Below the pieces are notes generated by a model, which ran no database searches, was not told the DNA's origin, and was given only the letters and a program-made list of their open reading frames with translations. Of a DNA stretch of 64,000 nucleotides, positions 58,571 through 64,000 are shown in pieces. A program made the translations under genes and the position numbers. Within the stretch, counting starts at the first letter, position 1, and each line of letters starts with the position of its first letter. The DNA is taken from assembly GCF_001522545.3 (NCBI RefSeq), contig NC_031774.1, positions 49,629,363 to 49,693,362 of the forward strand, read 5' to 3'. The stretch comes from Parus major (taxonomy: Eukaryota > Chordata > Aves > Passeriformes > Paridae).

Positions 58571-61055
58571 TGCATAATTGCATCAGTCCACCTTGAGTTG
58601 CATAACTTGCTTTCCCAATACAATTTCTACCATGAAAAGCCCACACACACAGCTGGTAAAGAGACATCCCACTGATTCAGTGTGAGAACCACTGCCTGAT
58701 CACATCTCTTGATGTTTGTGAATGAACACTGGACATCCTCGTGAAATGTGTCGCTCTATCACAAAGAGTTACATTTGATATGAGATTTCTTAGTATTTTT
58801 CAGCTCAGATGAAAGGGACAGCAACACTCATTATGTAATCCATGTTGAATTTATAATAGTACTCATTGGAAATAGGATCAATATAAAAGATCAACCTGCC
58901 ATAATGCAGTGTGAGACAAAGAATAACAATACTGACAAAAAATGAACTTACGAGTTTATTTTCATGGTCTTCCCATTATACTGTCTTTCCTTCTGGTTTG
59001 TTTTTTCTTTACCCCCTGGCAGTTTTCTCATGGTACATCCTTCACTAAGACTTTATTTAAACATCCCCTATTCACTTGACTGTTCCACTGTCCTATATGC
59101 CATTCTGATACATTTATTTTAGACTCTTCTGCTCTTAAGAAAAATCACCAGATGAGTCTGTAATGGATCCAACAGCAGGATTGGAGATGCAGTCCAAAAT
59201 CTTATGAGCAAGAACAATGCAGCTCTGTGTTGATTCATAAAAATGTTTTCTACATTCCCTCTAAGCACAAGTCCTTCCATCTTTAGAATCATCAGAAAAT
59301 TAAAGCTCTCACACATTGTGTATTTCATGATAAAAGTTATAAATTATGACATATAGTTTATATCAAGATACTAATAAGTATGAAGATATGTAGGTTGATA
59401 AAATGTAACTATTTTGAAGGATTTTGTTTTCTCATTTCCAAGAATGAAGCAAGTTAATTGATCAATAAATTGGAGAAAAACAATCTTAGCGAATGTTCTA
59501 TATACTGCAGAGTTTTTATTTCCATTACTTTCTTTCAAAGTTGTATTTAAAGGAATAATCTACTTGAAATATAAACATCCATCAGTAAATTTATGAGAAG
59601 AAAAAAACAAAGAAAACTGTGCACATATTATACATGACGACATGAGAAGTTCCACCATAGATTCAGAACAACAATACATAAAGCTATTCAAATATGGTAC
59701 ACAGTCAGCATTAATTTTTTAATTTTTCCTTGTATGAAACACATTAGTAGAAAGAATCCATTATTGTAATGAATGTATTGCCAAGAATTATGCCTAAAGA
59801 TAAAGCTCATTACAGAGGATATGAATTTCAGCTTCCCAAATATAAAGAAAAGGAAAATTTGAACAATGTTTTGTATTACCATCCTAGGCTAATATTGTTT
59901 CAGAGGCCAAAATCAAAAATCTAGCTGAAATCTGGTCTTTACAAGAAATTCAAGCCTAATACAAGATATGTCTTAGCTACTACTAATGTTCCAGTAACAC
60001 ACAGCAAACATACCATAGAAAAACCAGGTTCATTGAACATAACTCCTAAGATTGATGGCACCATAATCAGAAATGCATTTTTTCAGTACACTGCCACCAA
60101 GTATATGAATATGAAATAAGCTCTGTAAGTATCTCTGCTCTCTCCTTTGATACATGCATCCTGTCTAACTATTGCTTCTTAGCCATCAGAATTTCTAGAG
60201 AAAATATTCTGCATGCATGATTAAATCAGCAAGTCTCACACAAAAAAAAAACCCGCAAAACCATCAGACTGATATCTTGAGATATCTGGTTAAGGAAGTA
60301 TTTCCTTTTAAGGAATCATCTACCTTGATCAAAAGTGTATTTTTTCATCCAATTCCCAATCAGAAAAACAGCCTTCTACTTCCTACATACTTATCTTCAT
60401 TCACTATTCAGTTACATGAAACAGATATAACTATTTAAACCTAATGCATTTGACAGCTGTATTGTTTAGCCAGAGCCATAATTTGATAGGATTTGCTGCT
60501 ATACATAGCTGACTAGAAAACGTATTCCAAATACCAGCACAGTGAAGTCTATGTGCCATTAAAAAGTCACACATTATATCTTGTAAAATATATAAACTAA
60601 AAATAGATTATGAATGTTTCTTCAAAACGTCTGAAATCTAACAGAACACTTAACCCAATTTCTTGTTTGGGAAAGAAGTTTAGTTAAGGAGTGCCCTGCT
60701 GTACTTAACCAGCAAATGACAGGTTATAATGATAGTGGGAGACACGATATGGAAAAAGTAACTGCGCTTCCTTTGTGAAACTACCTTTTGTAATTCAGTT
60801 CACGAAACAGATTTTATACTCAAATTTAAATTAAAAAAATCCCAGAATTCCAAGAAATGTTTGTAACTTCAGGGAAAAAAAATCCAAAAATATTTTTAAT
60901 TTTACATAAAATTTCAGACAAAAAGTATCTTTTTTTGCAAGCGACTAAACCTACTGTTTAGAAAGAAGCAAAGAATGAGCCCTCTTTTTGACACAGCAAT
61001 GAAAAGAAGGGGTGTTTGCCAGTATCCACATGACAACAGAAGAAGCAATAAATCC

Positions 61056-61088
61056 ATATTATATATATATATATATAAAAAAAATATA
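61056..61088. repeat. (TA)n plus A-tract
   Basis: A run of about ten TA units followed by A8, in SETD3 intron 1. Confidence 0.9.
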
Positions 61089-64000
61089 GCTGTGCTACAT
61101 GGGGAGAAACAAAACAAAAAATCCTTCCAATTAACCACAAACCTTATGAAGGTTCTGAAGAAGCAGCACACATTTCAGTGGAAAAGTGATTTGGGTTTAT
61201 TTTTTCTTTTTGAGTTTGGCTTTCTGGTTGCATTCTGGTGAATAGTTTTTAAGTACTATGCCATGTTTTCTTTCAAATGAATGCTGTTGAAAAGTCCTGA
61301 AAGCATTCTCCAAAGAGCAAGTACACTCACAGCAATGATGAATAAGCTTAGTAATACAGAACACAGCCACATTTCCAAATATAGTGTATCAGCTGGCTTG
61401 ACAAAAAGAATCATGCCAAAACTGGCAGTGGAGGGTGTAAATGAGCCATCTCCCTTCTCTAATACTGCTACCAAAGAGCGGTTGTGTTGGGTCAGACTTT
61501 GAACTGGTTTCCACATCACAAACAAAAATAATATTTTAATGAACTGTAAAATATGCCTCCTCTTGACCTGCAGCTTTAAAAAGTGACCATGTTCACCTAA
61601 CAGCTTTAGAAGACAACCATGAGAAGTCCGCACAAAACCCCCAAAGTACTAAAGAACTGGCACCAAATGAATGTATTTTTGTTGTTTTATTTTTTTAAAA
61701 AAAACAACAAAACATGACTGTTTTAGCATTTTATTTAAGAAATCTAATACTTACGGTATTAGAGAATTTGACTTCATCACAGGACCACATTTCCTTATGG
61801 ATGCAATGCCAAGCTTGCATGATAAAATACAGATCCTTCCAAATAATAGGTCAGAAAAAAAGTCCACTTAATCATTAACAAACCCCCCAGCTTTTCACAT
61901 ACATGACAACCAAGAAAGTTCACTGCAGCACTACATACAGTTGCAGTCAGGTTTGATAGTAAAAAAAATTAAAATATCTATGATTAAGCACTGTAAAGGC
62001 ACCTACCTCTCCCAGTGTCTAACTAGGTAAAAATACAAGTTTGCAACCTTTATTATTAAACTGTGAATATGATCATTGCACTAAGTAAACACTATGTTAA
62101 TTTTTAACTGTGATGATTTAAAAAAATTTATTCTAAGGACGTGTAGTCTGATTTCTTCTGGATGTCTATCTTGCTTTCTTTCCCAGTGGCCTCAGAATCC
62201 CTGCAGCGCTCTGTCACCCTCCCCATCTCTTCCGGGACTCCACGTTGCTTTGTTTCCTCCTCACATGACCACACAAGCCAGCAATGTCTCCTTTTGCAGG
62301 TTTCAATATAACTGTGCATATTGGCAAAACCACCAGCACACATGATCACCAACTGACAAACAGACCAAGCAGGTGAACTGTTCTCAACACAGCTTTTCCT
62401 CCAGCGAGCAGGCCAAGTTCTGTTAGAGTACTCCCACTCCACCAAAGTTGATTGAAAACATCCAACAAGTTGATGGGTGAAGCAGGACAAACTGAGCAGC
62501 AGAGAGAACTTGCAAGCCTTACTTGCTTCAGCTATTACTTTTTACTTTACGGAGCAATAAACCAAAATTTTCCAGACTTTTACAATACCAACCAAGTTAG
62601 GAATTCCCACTACAAGAGTTACCTCTCCAAATTTAACTTTGCTTCAAGGACCCGGTACATTTCAATGCAGTATCTTAACATTATATCATCTTTAATTCAG
62701 ATCCTTGTAGATGCTAATTACATTGTGTTCTTATTATTACATAATCATTACCACTCCATGCATCTACTTGGCACATATGGGCACAGATGGCAGAGGGGTG
62801 CATATCTAGAATCTGTAGAAGGATACATGTGGGTAAACAAGGGCAGACAAGGAGAAGACAAGGGAATTCTCAAGCCATGCAAAGAGCAAGGAGAGGTGAG
62901 TATTGTAGGTGGCTGTGGGATATGTTCCTTGGCTGCATCAAAAGAGAGGACAGATGAGTGGGATGCACACAAATGACACTTGCAATTTCTTTTTCTAGTT
63001 TGACTGCCTATCCTAAGTCCTTTTCCCCTCTGCTTCAGAGAGGGAATTGTATCATCTTTTATATCAACATATGTTAAGAAGCCAGGGTCTTAAAGGACAA
63101 GCTCAATGCTTATAGGCAACTGACAGGAGTTCTTCAATCTGTATGTAGGAGAACACAATTTTACACTTGATATGACCAGCTTTACACAGAATGTGATCTT
63201 TTGCTTCCACTGATCGAGTTTTTTTCTCCTAAACTTGAATCTTATGACTGTGGCTAAAAAGATAAATACATTTCATAGAAAATAGATGAAATCAAGAAGT
63301 GTAAGAACAGTGTGGGCGAAGGAAGAGATCTGTGATCTTTAAGAAAAATTCAGCTTATACATTTACAATGAACGCTATGTTTTCTTCTGAAAACCACCTA
63401 CATCATGTCACTTGGAAACCACATTAACATTCTCATCACTCCTAAGGTATTAATCTAAATGTTCCCACTAAATAAATGACTAATTAGTTACTGATTCAAT
63501 CCATTTCCCCCCAGCTCTTTCACCTTTGATGTACTCTACCCATTCTCTTCTTGCTATTAATTCTCCTCTCCTATGACCGCCTTTTCCTCTTTCTTCCACT
63601 TCCTCTACAAACTTGTCCCAAAAGCTGTTCTAAATACAAATGTCATTGCAGTTCACTGTCTGTGTATTTTCTTTCTCCAGTATATCTCTGTTCTTCTGTT
63701 TAAGTTGCAATCTCTTTTGGAAGCTGGACCTTCTGTGATTGTATAGAGGACTAATAACAAGGCAGCTTTTTTTATTTTTTTTAAACAGGATCTGAAGTAT
63801 TTTTGCAACATTGATGCCAATGCTGACAAAAATGACCTAAAGAAAGCACCAATGAGATTAATAATAGAAAAACACATTTTTTTCCACTTATGACTGCATT
63901 CCACTTAAAATACAATGTGAATTTATGTTTCCCTTAGCCATAACCCACACAATTTCCTTGAAGAGCTAGTTTTAATACATGTGCTCCTTGTGGCAAGATG

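Larger units (their letters stand above)
56695..64000 (-). other. SETD3 5' intron (intron 1), partial
   Basis: Sequence upstream of the first coding exon, continuing past the window. It contains a decayed CR1 at 57.35-58.57 kb and a TA microsatellite near 61.06 kb. I saw no CpG island or 5'UTR exon, so the promoter is probably outside. The many short frames here show no recognisable protein. Confidence 0.8.

Noticed and set aside
1..64000. Search for tRNA, rRNA, CRISPR arrays and prokaryotic operons
   Set aside because: None seen. The window is vertebrate intron and intergenic DNA.

Overview
The window is vertebrate nuclear DNA, most likely from a bird. It is AT-rich, has long introns, and carries many CR1-family LINE fragments. 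One of these (about 6.34-6.90 kb) ends in the 3' tail typical of avian CR1. No bacterial-type gene organisation is present, and nearly all the open frames are chance frames in non-coding DNA or fragments of LINE ORFs.

One gene is clear: SETD3, the actin-histidine N-methyltransferase, on the minus strand. All twelve coding exons can be placed between the ATG at 56687 and the stop at 20940. They join without a frame break into 593 codons (the human protein has 594), and every intron is GT-AG. Active-site residues keep human numbering: R75, R215, N256, W274, N278, H279, Y313 and R316. The non-coding first exon and promoter were not found and probably lie beyond 64000. The 3'UTR runs down to a candidate AATAAA near 19500.

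Layout: 1-19.4 kb is gene-free flank downstream of SETD3 with a few CR1 remnants. In mammals this side faces BCL11B, which is known synteny and not something seen here. 19.5-22.2 kb holds the 3'UTR and the last two coding exons. 23.9-33.8 kb holds five exons for the second half of the SET domain and part of the substrate-binding domain. 33.8-49.96 kb is one intron of about 16 kb with a CpG island (35.46-35.95 kb), a smaller GC-rich patch (41.69-42.09 kb), an exon-like block encoding a signal-peptide-like segment (37.2-37.3 kb) and a nested pair of CR1 copies. 50-56.7 kb holds the five 5' coding exons. 56.7-64 kb is the start of intron 1, with a long decayed CR1 antisense to the gene.

I found no convincing new gene system. 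The best leads are the intragenic CpG island, the small signal-peptide-like ORF, a conserved-looking intron read-through isoform of 296 residues, and a few protein-like stretches in intron DNA.
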